Source of the DNA: Bacteroidales bacterium | GTDB lineage: Bacteria > Bacteroidota > Bacteroidia > Bacteroidales > UBA932 | Direction of reading: 5' to 3' | DNA length: 58,803 nucleotides | Assembly: GCA_016295245.1 (NCBI GenBank) | Contig: JAEDLO010000001.1 | Coordinates: 1-58,803, forward strand | In this document: piece after piece, positions 38,954 through 47,457 of the stretch | Layout: every line of letters starts with the position of its first letter | How positions within the stretch are numbered: the first letter of the stretch is position 1 | The notes under the pieces: generated by a model | Told to the model about the DNA's origin: nothing | The model's database searches: none | What the model saw: the letters and a program-made list of their open reading frames with translations, nothing else | Translations under genes and position numbers: made by a program

Positions 38954-40063
38954 ATGGACTCTAACAACACACAACTCAATCTCCATTGCCAGGCGCTGCT
39001 GGAGCAATTCGACCGCAACAAGCCGCTGTATGACAAGCTCAAGGAAGTGATTGTCAAGCTCCTTGACGGGCTCATCAAGGAAAACGCCCTGGTGGTTACC
39101 GCCACCGAGGCCAGAGTTAAAGACAGGAACAGCCTGATTGGAAAACTGGCACTCAAGGGAGACAAATATGAGTCAATAGACGACATCACCGACCTTGTAG
39201 GAGCCAGGGTGATAACCTTCTACACCGACGAAGTCGACAAGATTGCCGCCCTAATGGAAAAAGTCTTCATCATCGACTGGGCCAACTCAGTGGACAAGAG
39301 GAAGATGCACCAGCTCAACAGCTTCGGCTATAACTCCCTCCACTATATCTGCAGCGTCCCGGAAAGCCTCTACAGCAACCCCGAGTACCCGGGCCTCAAC
39401 CGGATACGATTCGAAATCCAGATGAGAACCGCCCTGCAGCACGTATGGTCCAACATCCACCACGATACAGGTTATAAGTCCGGAATTGAGATTCCGGAAG
39501 AGTATTTGCGAAACCTCAACCGCCTTGCCGGAATGCTGGAACTCGCCGACGAGCAGTTCAACCTCATCCGAACCGGCATAAACGAATATCGCCGCAAGGT
39601 CCAGACCCTCGTAGCCGACGGCAACCTGGACGAAGTACTGCTGGACGGAGACAGTTTCGACTCATATCTCAAGATCGGGCCCTTCGACGACCTCAACCGC
39701 AAGATAGCGTCACTCAACCAGGCCGAAATCCACGAAGACAATCTCAAACCATTCCTGGCAGCATTCAAGAATATGGGAATGAAGACCCTTGGCGATATCG
39801 AAAGCCTCAAGAGCAGATACTCCAACGATGCCTTCAAACTCGCCGCCCATAGAATCGGAGCCACGGATTTGGACATCATCTCGTCAACGATCGGAGCCAG
39901 AAGCCTTTGTGAGGTATATATACTCGAAAACGGCGGCGGCCCTGCCGGCCTGGTTTCACTTTACGACACCATCCTTGGCGAAAACAGATACAATGCCCAA
40001 CAGGCAAACCTGATATACAGCCAGGCAACGAAATTGCCGTTTATGGAAAAACACCTCCAATGA
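38954..40063 (+). CDS. RelA/SpoT-domain nucleotidyl pyrophosphokinase with C-terminal extension
   Basis: A 369-aa protein with a RelA/SpoT synthetase fold. The synthetase part (~45-180) includes the ATP-side TEARVKDRNSLIGKLALKG, DLVGARVITFYTDE, the nucleotide-stacking GYNSLHYI (125-132) and RFEIQMRTALQHVWSNIHH with Glu154, so the catalytic set looks complete. There is no HD hydrolase domain and no TGS or ACT, so it is of the small-synthetase type, but it carries a ~190-residue, mostly helical C-terminal extension. It could make (p)ppGpp, or be a toxSAS-like enzyme that modifies another substrate, such as tRNA. The stop overlaps the ABC ATPase start by 4 bp (ATGA). Confidence 0.85.
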   Translation: MDSNNTQLNLHCQALLEQFDRNKPLYDKLKEVIVKLLDGLIKENALVVTATEARVKDRNSLIGKLALKGDKYESIDDITDLVGARVITFYTDEVDKIAALMEKVFIIDWANSVDKRKMHQLNSFGYNSLHYICSVPESLYSNPEYPGLNRIRFEIQMRTALQHVWSNIHHDTGYKSGIEIPEEYLRNLNRLAGMLELADEQFNLIRTGINEYRRKVQTLVADGNLDEVLLDGDSFDSYLKIGPFDDLNRKIASLNQAEIHEDNLKPFLAAFKNMGMKTLGDIESLKSRYSNDAFKLAAHRIGATDLDIISSTIGARSLCEVYILENGGGPAGLVSLYDTILGENRYNAQQANLIYSQATKLPFMEKHLQ

Positions 40064-41460
40064 GAAAGCTTATCGAAATCTGTGACGGAAAAGCCATCCA
40101 GAAAGAATTCGCGATGGCCTCCCCTGTCAATTTCTGCCTTGAAGAAGGCGAAAGGATAGCAGTTTACGGCCCTAACGGCAGCGGGAAAAGCCGCCTTGTG
40201 GAATTCATCACCGGACGCTACCGCCTCAACCCGGGCGCACTGCGCTTCGACTTCGGCGAATACAGCAAGCGCTTCAACTGCGAAAATATCAAGCTCATTA
40301 CTTTTCGCGACTCCTACGGCGGAGCGACCGACGAGGGCTACTACTACCAGAAGAGGTGGAACCAGATGGACATCGACCCGGAATTCGTGCCGACAGTCCG
40401 CGCCGTGCTCGAAAAGGAAATCGAAGCCGCGCCGGACAAAACCCTCGCCCACCAAACGGCTGCAAGTCTTTCAAGGGACTTCGGTCTCGACAAGCTGCTC
40501 GACAAGTTCGTAATAACCCTGTCAAGCGGCGAACTGCGCAAACTCCAGCTGACCAAGGCCCTGCTTGCAGACCCCTGCGTACTTATAATTGACAACCCAT
40601 TCATCGGCCTGGACGAGGCGACCCGCGAGCAGCTGAGCCACACGCTTGCCGCCCTATGCAGCCGCAAGCCTGCACTGGGCATCATTCTCCTTGTCTCGCG
40701 CAAAGAAGAAATCCCCGACTTCGTCACCCACATCGTCCGCACCAGCGAGCTCAATGTCCTGCCCAAATGCCCTTATGTGCCTGAAAAACAGGCCGACGAG
40801 GTTATCCGTATGAGCAACATCCGCATCCAATATGACGACAGGACCATCATCGGCGGCCTCAACTGGACGGTGCGCAAAGGCGAGCACTGGGTGGTAACCG
40901 GCGCCAACGGCAGCGGCAAGAGCACTCTTCTTAGCCTGATCTGCGCCGACAATCCCCAGGCATACGCCTGCAATATCAGTCTCTTCGGGCGCCGCCGCGG
41001 CACGGGAGAAAGCATCTGGGACATCAAGAAGCGCATCGGCTTCGTCAGCCCTGAGCTGCACCGCAGTTTCAAGTTCAACCTCAGCTTGCGCGAAGTGGTC
41101 GAAAGTGGCTTTTTCGACACCCTGGGCATCCCGCACAGCGTGAGTCCTGAACAGCGCGCGGCAGCCAATCAGTGGATGGAGCAACTGGGCATAGCGGAAC
41201 TGTCCGGTAAGCCTTTCCAGAAATGCTCCAGCGGCGAGCAGCGTCTTGCCCTGCTGGCGCGAGCCTTCGTAAAGGACCCGGAACTTCTCGTCCTGGACGA
41301 ACCTATGCACGGCCTGGATGATTTCGCGCGTGAAAATGTCCGTGCTCTGCTGGACGACTACTTTGTCTCACAAGCAGACAAAACCCTGATAATGGTCACC
41401 CACTACTGGAAGGAGATGCCTGCCTGTATAGACCGATATCTTATGCTTTCGAAATCCTAA
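40060..41460 (+). CDS. twin ABC ATPase, ModF-like
   Basis: A 466-aa soluble protein with two ABC nucleotide-binding domains and no membrane segments. Module 1 (~1-235) has Walker A YGPNGSGKSR and signature LSSGELRKLQL, but its Walker B reads VLIIDNPFIGLD, with Asn in place of the catalytic Glu. Module 2 (~245-466) is canonical: GANGSGKSTLLSL, CSSGEQRLALLARAF and LLVLDEPMHGLD. The layout is that of E. coli ModF and related proteins of poorly known role. It is translationally coupled to the RelA/SpoT-domain gene and overlaps the converging unknown gene by 20 bp. No permease partner is near, so a transport role is not indicated. Confidence 0.85.
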   Translation: MRKLIEICDGKAIQKEFAMASPVNFCLEEGERIAVYGPNGSGKSRLVEFITGRYRLNPGALRFDFGEYSKRFNCENIKLITFRDSYGGATDEGYYYQKRWNQMDIDPEFVPTVRAVLEKEIEAAPDKTLAHQTAASLSRDFGLDKLLDKFVITLSSGELRKLQLTKALLADPCVLIIDNPFIGLDEATREQLSHTLAALCSRKPALGIILLVSRKEEIPDFVTHIVRTSELNVLPKCPYVPEKQADEVIRMSNIRIQYDDRTIIGGLNWTVRKGEHWVVTGANGSGKSTLLSLICADNPQAYACNISLFGRRRGTGESIWDIKKRIGFVSPELHRSFKFNLSLREVVESGFFDTLGIPHSVSPEQRAAANQWMEQLGIAELSGKPFQKCSSGEQRLALLARAFVKDPELLVLDEPMHGLDDFARENVRALLDDYFVSQADKTLIMVTHYWKEMPACIDRYLMLSKS

Positions 41461-41890
41461 GATGGTGGTCGAGATACTCCGCCCACTTTGAAAGCTCGTC
41501 GTCGTTTTCAGCCACAACGCTGGCAATCAGCAGCACACCCTGCTTGATTTCCACGCACATTACCAGCATCACCGACTCATCCTCGCAGATGCCGCTGAAG
41601 CCGAAAGCCCTCTTTTTCTGGAACTTCCACTCTGCAATCGGACTCTGCTCGTCGTCCTCATCGTCGTCCCAGCCGATAATGTCGGCATAGTTGGCGAACG
41701 CCTCATCTTCGGCGGTCGTGCCTTCCGGCATATCGCCCACATAAATGTCCATTGCCGCCTTGGCGGTATCCGAACCGGCCGGGGTCAGGTGGCAGTTCAG
41801 GTGAGTTATCATCTCGCCAGCCACTTCTTCGTAGCAGTCCTGCTCACAGGCCCAACCCTGGGGCAAAGGAAGAGTTACATTATAATTCAT
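41441..41890 (-). CDS. unknown cytosolic protein, 149 aa
   Basis: I do not recognise this 149-aa protein. From ATG 41890 it reads MNYNVTLPLPQGWACEQDCY, with no signal peptide. Two cysteines near the start (CEQDC), one in HLNCHL, and an acidic loop GWDDDEDDEQSPIAEW (~73-88) are visible. The second half has alternating beta-strand pattern (VMLVMCVEIKQGVLLIASVV), and it ends in a helix. An upstream in-frame ATG at 41929 would add 13 residues and is less likely. It is divergent from the aminotransferase. Its 3' end overlaps the ABC ATPase gene. Confidence 0.65.
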   Translation of the reverse strand: MNYNVTLPLPQGWACEQDCYEEVAGEMITHLNCHLTPAGSDTAKAAMDIYVGDMPEGTTAEDEAFANYADIIGWDDDEDDEQSPIAEWKFQKKRAFGFSGICEDESVMLVMCVEIKQGVLLIASVVAENDDELSKWAEYLDHHLRISKA

Positions 41891-41956
41891 CTCGTTGAAA
41901 ATTTTCCGAAAGATACAAAATTTCGGCACGGCACATACATTTTAAATTTTTTTATG

Positions 41957-41964
41957 TAACTTTG
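41957..41964 (+). promoter_or_regulatory. -7 element of the aminotransferase gene (TAACTTTG)
   Basis: Perfect TAnnTTTG in an AT-rich stretch, 22 bp before ATG 41987. Confidence 0.5.
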
Positions 41965-41986
41965 AGAGATTCAAAATTTCAGTCAA

Positions 41987-43189
41987 ATGGCACTCAAGAT
42001 TTCCAACAAAACCCAATCAATGCCGGCATCGGCAATCCGCAAACTCGTTCCGTATTCAGACGCAGCTGCCTCTGAAGGCATCAAGGTTTACCACCTCAAC
42101 GTCGGAGCTCCGGACATCAAGTCTCCGGATTGCGCCCTGGATGCTGTAGCAGAGAAGTGCAAGAGCCTCCACCACGTCTCATACACCAACTCTGCAGGCC
42201 TGATTGAACTTCGCAAGGGACTTGTTGAGAAATACTATAAGAAAATCGGCATCAACATCGAGGTTCCCGAACTTCTGGTAAGTGTGGGAGGCAGCGAAGC
42301 ATTCGCGCAGGCTATGCAGATTGCGGCAGACGAGGGCGACGAAATCATCGTCATCGAGCCATTCTACACCAACTACCAGACCTTCGCTTTCCTCAACGGC
42401 ATCACCCTCAAGGCTGTCCACACCGATATCCGCGAGTCATTCCGCATCCCTGATATCTCCGAATTCGAGAAGCTCATAAGCGAGAAGACCAAGGCCGTAC
42501 TTATCAGCAATCCTTGCAACCCTTCGGGAAAACTCTTCTCGAAGGAGGATATGCTTGCCATAGGCGACTTCTGCAAGCGCCACGACCTCTTCCTTATTTC
42601 CGATGAGGTTTATCGCGAATTCTGCTACACCGATGAACCGCACTTCAGTGCTATGAACATCCCCGGCTGCGAGCAGAACGTCATTCTTGTAGACTCAGTG
42701 TCAAAGCGTTACAATCTTTGCGGCGCACGTATCGGCTGCATCGCTTCCCACAACAAGGACGTGATGGCGGCAGCCCTCAAACTCGCCCAGTCAAGACTCT
42801 GCCCGCCGCTGCTTGAGCAGTACGCCTCAATCGGTGCTCTCGACACTCCTCAGTCATACTTCGACGAAGTTAAGGAAGAATACATAAAGAGACGTGACTG
42901 CGCTATCAAGCTCCTCAACGAGATTCCGGGCGTCTTCGCCCCTACCCCGTACGGAGCCTTTTACACCGTAGCCGAGCTCCCTGTAGAAAATGCCGAGGAC
43001 TTCGCAAAATGGATGCTCACCGAGTTCCGCATCGATGGTCAGACAACTATGATCACCCCTGCCGCCTCATTCTACAAGACAGCAGGCGTAAAGAACCAGG
43101 TCCGCATTGCCTATGTCCTTGAGGTGCCTGAGCTCGAGAAGGCCATCCACATCCTTGCAGAAGGCCTCAAAGCCTACAACAGCAGGTAA
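41987..43189 (+). CDS. PLP-dependent class I/II aminotransferase
   Basis: A 400-aa cytosolic fold-type I aminotransferase (AspC/AAT-like). The PLP lysine is Lys240 in VDSVSKRYNLCGARIG; other signs are NVGAPDIKSPD, VSVGGSEAFAQAM, SNPCNPSGKLFSKEDM and ISDEVYREFCY, with the substrate-binding arginine in NQVRIAYVLE. In Bacteroidales an aminotransferase of this kind is often beside DAHP synthase and phenylalanine genes, and here it converges on them, so transamination of phenylpyruvate or oxaloacetate is plausible. Exact specificity is not visible. A -7 element and a strong terminator bracket it, making it a single-gene unit. Confidence 0.9.
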   Translation: MALKISNKTQSMPASAIRKLVPYSDAAASEGIKVYHLNVGAPDIKSPDCALDAVAEKCKSLHHVSYTNSAGLIELRKGLVEKYYKKIGINIEVPELLVSVGGSEAFAQAMQIAADEGDEIIVIEPFYTNYQTFAFLNGITLKAVHTDIRESFRIPDISEFEKLISEKTKAVLISNPCNPSGKLFSKEDMLAIGDFCKRHDLFLISDEVYREFCYTDEPHFSAMNIPGCEQNVILVDSVSKRYNLCGARIGCIASHNKDVMAAALKLAQSRLCPPLLEQYASIGALDTPQSYFDEVKEEYIKRRDCAIKLLNEIPGVFAPTPYGAFYTVAELPVENAEDFAKWMLTEFRIDGQTTMITPAASFYKTAGVKNQVRIAYVLEVPELEKAIHILAEGLKAYNSR

Positions 43190-43203
43190 ACAATAACAAC
43201 AAT

Positions 43204-43257
43204 ATGAAACCGAGGGTGGCTGTCAGTCTTTCGACTTCAAGTCACCCTCGGTTTCAT
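43204..43257. terminator. bidirectional terminator between aminotransferase and DAHP synthase
   Basis: A perfect 15-bp stem ATGAAACCGAGGGTG / CACCCTCGGTTTCAT (43204-43218, 43243-43257) with a 24-nt loop lies between converging genes. T-runs are short on both sides. Confidence 0.8.
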
Positions 43258-43273
43258 TTCCGGAAGGACCGGA

Positions 43274-44302
43274 TTACCAGATTTCGGCTATGTCGTAAAT
43301 CAGGCGTTCGGTTTTTTCCCAACCCAGGCAAGGATCGGTGATGGACTTGCCATAAACACCGTCACAGGACTTCTGGGATCCATCCTCGATGTAGGATTCT
43401 ATCATCAGTCCCTTCACCAGACGGTGGATGTCATCGTTGTGGCGGGCACTGTGGATGATTTCCTTGGCGATACGAATCTGCTCAAGATACTTTTTGCCCG
43501 AATTCGAATGGTTGGTATCGACTATCACGGCCGGATTGGCAAGCTTCGAATTGGCATAAAGCTCAACGAGCCTGATAAGGTCCTCGTAGTGGTAGTTCGG
43601 ATGGTTCACACCCTTCGAATCCACATAGCCCCTGAGTATGGCATGCGCAAGAGGATTTCCCTTACTCTCGACTTCCCAGTTGCGGTAGATGAAGGTATGG
43701 GACGATTGGGCGGCAGTAATGGAGTTCATCATCACCGAAAGGTCGCCGCTGGTAGGATTCTTCATTCCTACAGGCAGGTCAAGGCCGCTGGCGGTGAGAC
43801 GGTGCTGCTGGTTCTCTACCGAACGCGCGCCGACTGCAACGTAAGAGAGCAGGTCGGAGAGGAAACGGTGATTCTCCGGATAGAGCATTTCGTCCGCACA
43901 GGAGAAGCCGGTCTCGTTGATGGCCCTCATATGGAGCTTGCGTATGGCGATGAGGCCCTTGAGCATATCTGAGTCGGCAAGCGGATCCGGTTGGTGAAGC
44001 ATACCCTTGTAGCCGGCGCCGGTGGTACGCGGCTTGTTTGTATAGATGCGCGGTACTATGACGATTCTGTCCTTGACCTTCTCCTGCACTTCACGGAGCC
44101 TTCCGATATAGTCCATAACCGCATCCTCGCGGTCGGCAGAGCAGGGGCCGATGACCAGCATCAGTTTGTCACTCTCCCCGGTGATGATACGCGTAATCTG
44201 CTCGTCATTGCGCTGCTTTGCAGCGGCGCCCTCAGCGCTGATAGGATACATCTCCTTGATTTCCTGAGGGATAAGCAGCTTGCGCTTGAAGTTCATATTC
44301 AT
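43274..44302 (-). CDS. 3-deoxy-7-phosphoheptulonate (DAHP) synthase, class I
   Basis: First enzyme of the shikimate pathway, joining phosphoenolpyruvate and erythrose-4-phosphate. The 342-aa product (start ATG 44302, MNMNFKRKLLIPQ) has AroG-type motifs: LVIGPCSADRED, PRIYTNKPRTTGAGYKGML, GARSVENQQHRL, KNPTSGDL and VDTNHSNSGKKY (metal and substrate ligands). The start is chosen because AGGAG (minus strand, 44315-44311) is 8 nt before it; the TTG at 44326 lacks such a site. The chain is of the AroFGH type, without a fused chorismate mutase. The gene directly follows the chorismate mutase gene, so both are likely co-regulated. A feedback pocket is plausible, but which amino acid binds is not readable. 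Confidence 0.93.
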   Translation of the reverse strand: MNMNFKRKLLIPQEIKEMYPISAEGAAAKQRNDEQITRIITGESDKLMLVIGPCSADREDAVMDYIGRLREVQEKVKDRIVIVPRIYTNKPRTTGAGYKGMLHQPDPLADSDMLKGLIAIRKLHMRAINETGFSCADEMLYPENHRFLSDLLSYVAVGARSVENQQHRLTASGLDLPVGMKNPTSGDLSVMMNSITAAQSSHTFIYRNWEVESKGNPLAHAILRGYVDSKGVNHPNYHYEDLIRLVELYANSKLANPAVIVDTNHSNSGKKYLEQIRIAKEIIHSARHNDDIHRLVKGLMIESYIEDGSQKSCDGVYGKSITDPCLGWEKTERLIYDIAEIW

Positions 44303-44318
44303 AATTTTCTCTCCTATA

Positions 44319-45158
44319 TTAGTCAATTCTATAAGCTCCCGCGAGCTTGAATCTGTCGCAGACCGCAGCCAGTTCCTTAAGCAGGCTCTGACCGTCGGCG
44401 CTGTTCACGTCGCCTTCAAGCTCGATGCAGAAATAGTAGTTCCACATCAGGTCCTTCATCGGACGGGAGCGGAGGCTGCACATATTGAAATTGTGGGCGC
44501 CTATGATGTTCAAAGTCTTGGCCAGTGAGCCCGCCTCGTGCTTGACGGTAAACATAAGCATAAAGCGCCTGCCCATCTTCTCCTTGCCCAGGTCCTTGTT
44601 GAGCACGCGGGAGAAGGCTCCGAAACGGGTACTCTCCCCGCCCTGGAGTTCCAACTCGCCGACACGGTTGAGGAACAGGCTGCCCGAGAACATCAGGTCA
44701 GAAACGCTGCCCAGATCTCCCTCGGAGCTGTTTTCCAAAGGCAGGACAACCGCATCGCATTCTCCCTTCACGCAAGCGTCATAGGCACTCTCGAAGCTGT
44801 CGTAGGCCTGAAGGCTTGCCTGCGGGAACAGTTTGCCGGCAGCCTCCAGCGAGAGCGTGTCGGAGTCACCGTTGTAAGCGACTTTCATACCGCTCATCAG
44901 ACGCCTCTGGTAGGCCTTGGAAAGGTCCATCAGATTCTGCTCGAAGTTGATGTAGTACTCCCTTATGGTGTCGTCTGCGACCTTGGTCGAGTTCAGGCGG
45001 ATAACTTCCGCTTCCCGGGCCGGGTCAGAGATGGCCAGAGAATTGGCCATCTTGTACTCCAGCACCTTGCGGCTCTCCTCCATCCTCTTTTCGAAGAGCT
45101 CGACCATCTGCGAATCTATCGCATTGATTCTCTTGCGTATATCGTCAAGGTTCTCCAT
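44319..45158 (-). CDS. chorismate mutase / truncated prephenate dehydratase / ACT fusion
   Basis: A 279-aa protein related to the P-protein PheA (usually ~385 aa). Residues ~1-88 are an AroQ-type chorismate mutase (LDDIRKRINAIDSQMVELFEKR-like start; Arg-rich helices). Residues ~91-172 align with the first lobe of prephenate dehydratase (VAYNGDSDTLSLEAAGKLF, VVLPLENSSEG). Then LNRVGELELQ passes directly into GGESTRFGAFSRV, which matches the end of the dehydratase domain (TRF). The ~90 residues of the second lobe (DHCLL, SHPQ, ST motifs) are missing. Residues ~198-275 are an ACT domain (KHEAGSLAKTLNIIGAHNFNMCSLRSRP), the phenylalanine-sensing type. Chorismate mutase activity and Phe control are plausible; dehydratase activity is doubtful. 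Confidence 0.8.
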   Translation of the reverse strand: MENLDDIRKRINAIDSQMVELFEKRMEESRKVLEYKMANSLAISDPAREAEVIRLNSTKVADDTIREYYINFEQNLMDLSKAYQRRLMSGMKVAYNGDSDTLSLEAAGKLFPQASLQAYDSFESAYDACVKGECDAVVLPLENSSEGDLGSVSDLMFSGSLFLNRVGELELQGGESTRFGAFSRVLNKDLGKEKMGRRFMLMFTVKHEAGSLAKTLNIIGAHNFNMCSLRSRPMKDLMWNYYFCIELEGDVNSADGQSLLKELAAVCDRFKLAGAYRID

Positions 45159-45167
45159 CTTGGCAAA

Positions 45168-46496
45168 TCAGATTCTTTTAAGGATTTCCTCGGTCTGAGC
45201 CTCGTAGCCCGGCTTACGCAGAAGCGCGAACATATTCTTCTTGTATGCCTCAACGCCCGGCTGGTTGAACGGATTCACACCGAGGGTATATGCGCTCACG
45301 CCGCAGGCGAACTCAAAGAAGTAGAAGATTGCTCCGAGGTTGTATTCGTTGATTCTCTCTATGCTGACTTCAAGCTGAGGCACATCACCGTCGATGTGGG
45401 CGAGCTTGGTTCCGAGCTGGGCCATCGCGTTGCAATGCTCCACCCTCTGGCCTGCCAGATAGTTGAGCTGGTCGAGGTTCTGCTCATCGCTGCCGATGAC
45501 AAGCTCACGGTTTGAGTTCTCAACGGTCACTGTGGTCTCGAACATCACGCGGTCACCCTCCTGGATGAACTGACCCATTGAGTGAAGGTCAGTGGTGCAG
45601 ACTACTGAAGCCGGGAAGATACCCTTAAGGTCCTTGCCCTCAGACTCGCCGTAAAGCTGCTTCCACCACTCTCCCAGATACTGGAACTTCGGATTGAAGG
45701 TAACCAGGACTTCAATCTTCTTTCCGAGCTCGCTGTAGAGCAGGTTTCTCATTGCGGCGTACTTGACGGCAGCGTTATCCTCCGACTTCACGAGGAGGGC
45801 CTCACGCTCGTCTGCCGCACCCTTGAGCATTGCGCGGATGTCAAAGCCGCCCAGTACGATAGGCAGAAGGCCTACCGGAGTGAGGACAGAGTAGCGTCCA
45901 CCCACATTGTCAGGAACCACGAAAGTCTTGTAGCCTTCCTGGGTTGCCAGAGTCTTGAGGGCACCCCTGGCCGCGTCAGTGACAGCCACGATGCGCTCTG
46001 CAGCCTCGGCCTTTCCGTAGGTCTTCTCGATATATTCCTTGACGATGCGGAAAGCCACTGCCGGCTCAGTGGTGGTACCTGACTTCGAGATCACCACGCA
46101 GGCCACGTTCCTGATAGCGGCAAGATCCATCAGCTCGGCAAGATACTCCTCTGAGAGGTTGCTTCCGGCAAAAACGATCTGCGGTACGCCTTCCTTGCGG
46201 ATGAAGCCGTGAGAAAGGGCCTCAAGAGCGCAGCGTGCTCCCAGATATGAGCCGCCGATGCCGATTACGACCACCAGGTCAACCTTCTTGGCAGCCCAAT
46301 TGTCGCGGATTGCCTCGCACTCCACGATCAGGGACTCGGGAATATCGACCGGAAGGGTTTTCCAGCCGAGGAAGTCATTGCCTGCACCCTTTTCTGAATC
46401 GAGAACATCAAAAGCATCAAGAGCTTTCTTGAGATACTTGCCGTAGTCTGCGTCCTTTACAAAGGACTTGCATCCATCAATGTTTACTTTTATCAT
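45168..46496 (-). CDS. pgi: glucose-6-phosphate isomerase
   Basis: A 442-aa phosphoglucose isomerase that interconverts glucose-6-phosphate and fructose-6-phosphate. Family motifs are complete: VVVIGIGGSYLGARCALEAL, VVISKSGTTTEPAVAFRIV, DNVGGRYSVLTPVGLLPIVL, GEWWKQLYGESEGKDLKG and the C-terminal NPFNQPGVEAYKKNMF. The length matches the bacterial short type (~445 aa). A full TTTG-N20-TACATTTG promoter lies upstream. The chorismate mutase fusion follows 9 bp after its stop and DAHP synthase after that, so central sugar metabolism and aromatic synthesis share a transcript. Confidence 0.97.
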   Translation of the reverse strand: MIKVNIDGCKSFVKDADYGKYLKKALDAFDVLDSEKGAGNDFLGWKTLPVDIPESLIVECEAIRDNWAAKKVDLVVVIGIGGSYLGARCALEALSHGFIRKEGVPQIVFAGSNLSEEYLAELMDLAAIRNVACVVISKSGTTTEPAVAFRIVKEYIEKTYGKAEAAERIVAVTDAARGALKTLATQEGYKTFVVPDNVGGRYSVLTPVGLLPIVLGGFDIRAMLKGAADEREALLVKSEDNAAVKYAAMRNLLYSELGKKIEVLVTFNPKFQYLGEWWKQLYGESEGKDLKGIFPASVVCTTDLHSMGQFIQEGDRVMFETTVTVENSNRELVIGSDEQNLDQLNYLAGQRVEHCNAMAQLGTKLAHIDGDVPQLEVSIERINEYNLGAIFYFFEFACGVSAYTLGVNPFNQPGVEAYKKNMFALLRKPGYEAQTEEILKRI

Positions 46497-46527
46497 AACT
46501 GCTGTAGATTAAGACAATTTTATCTAA

Positions 46528-46559
46528 CAAATGTAACTAATATCCGCAAAAAAAACAAA
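46528..46559 (-). promoter_or_regulatory. promoter of pgi and the aromatic genes
   Basis: On the minus strand TTTG (46559-46556), 20 bp and TACATTTG (46535-46528) match both Bacteroidetes promoter elements at the expected spacing; the leader is ~27 nt. Confidence 0.75.
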
Positions 46560-46568
46560 AAGCCCAGA

Positions 46569-47438
46569 CTACTTGAGCCTGGTCTTCATCCACCTTGAAA
46601 TCAAATCCACCCTTTTTGCGAAAACCCCATAATCCAGAGACGAGGGCAGGTCGCCTTCCTTGTTTGTCAGGCCGGTGATGCCGGAAGTGAACATCAGCGA
46701 AGGAACCCCGGCCTCGACGAACCATCTCTGGTCGGAGATCTTCTTATAGAACAAATCTGTGAAATTGCGGCTGGAATAATAGTCGTAGGCCAGGTCCAGC
46801 CCCGGTTCACGATTGGCGTTTTCGAGCGCAAAGCGCTGCGAACTGCCTCCCAGGGCTATCAGGTAGTCCTCCCTGCCCTTGTGGAGCGGCGCGGCAGTAG
46901 AGCCGAGAATGTCCAGATTGACCACCATCTCGACCTTGTAGCGCTCATCCACCCAGACCTTGAAGGCCCGCGAGCCGCTCAGGCTGGCACAATGACCGTC
47001 ATAGGCGACAAAAATGAGCCCCACTTCCCTTGTGCAGAGGTCCTTCAGGCTGCCGGCAAGCGAGAGCAGCGCCGCCACACCGGAGGCGTTGGCGTCCGCA
47101 CCCGGGAAGAATTTCCCGCCTATGGTTCCAAGGCCGTCGTAATATGCACCCACGACGATATAACTCCGAAACCAGCCTGGCGTTACCCCAATCACGTTGT
47201 GGCCCGCGCCTTTCCCCTCCCGGAAGGACTGCACGCTTGTACGCAGCCCCATATCCTTGAACTGCCGTAGCAGGTAAAAACTCACGCCCTGGGCAGCCGG
47301 AGTGCCGAATCCGCGGCCGGCGAAAAGACTGTCCGAGAGAAAGGCCACCTCCTCCCGCAGGCGGCTTTCATCCTGAGCCGAGGCGGCGGGCAGACCGACG
47401 AGCAGAAAAAGGAGCGTCAATGTTAAAAATCTTTTCAA
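46569..47438 (-). CDS. M28-like peptidase homologue lacking zinc ligands
   Basis: A 289-aa exported protein with signal peptide MKRFLTLTLLFLLVGLPAASA and a TTG start at 47438. The fold signature of M28 zinc aminopeptidases is clear, but key residues differ. The GAHYD motif reads GAYYDGLG (Tyr99 for the zinc His), GADDNASG reads GADANASG (Ala116 for the bridging Asp), and the Glu-Glu pair reads DGHCASLSGS (His149/Cys150). The late TGxHxxYH motif reads TSGITGLTNKEG, without His. Only the Asp in VNLDILGS is kept. It is thus probably not a metallo-aminopeptidase. It shares a palindromic promoter with the divergent TPR gene. It might act as a binding or scaffold protein in the envelope; that is inference. 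Confidence 0.8.
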   Translation of the reverse strand: MKRFLTLTLLFLLVGLPAASAQDESRLREEVAFLSDSLFAGRGFGTPAAQGVSFYLLRQFKDMGLRTSVQSFREGKGAGHNVIGVTPGWFRSYIVVGAYYDGLGTIGGKFFPGADANASGVAALLSLAGSLKDLCTREVGLIFVAYDGHCASLSGSRAFKVWVDERYKVEMVVNLDILGSTAAPLHKGREDYLIALGGSSQRFALENANREPGLDLAYDYYSSRNFTDLFYKKISDQRWFVEAGVPSLMFTSGITGLTNKEGDLPSSLDYGVFAKRVDLISRWMKTRLK

Positions 47439-47457
47439 AATTGGTGCGATAATTGAT

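Noticed and set aside
44538..45515. 325-codon plus-strand frame across the chorismate mutase and pgi genes
   Set aside because: It spans two genes with clear motifs on the opposite strand; no start signal or domain supports it.
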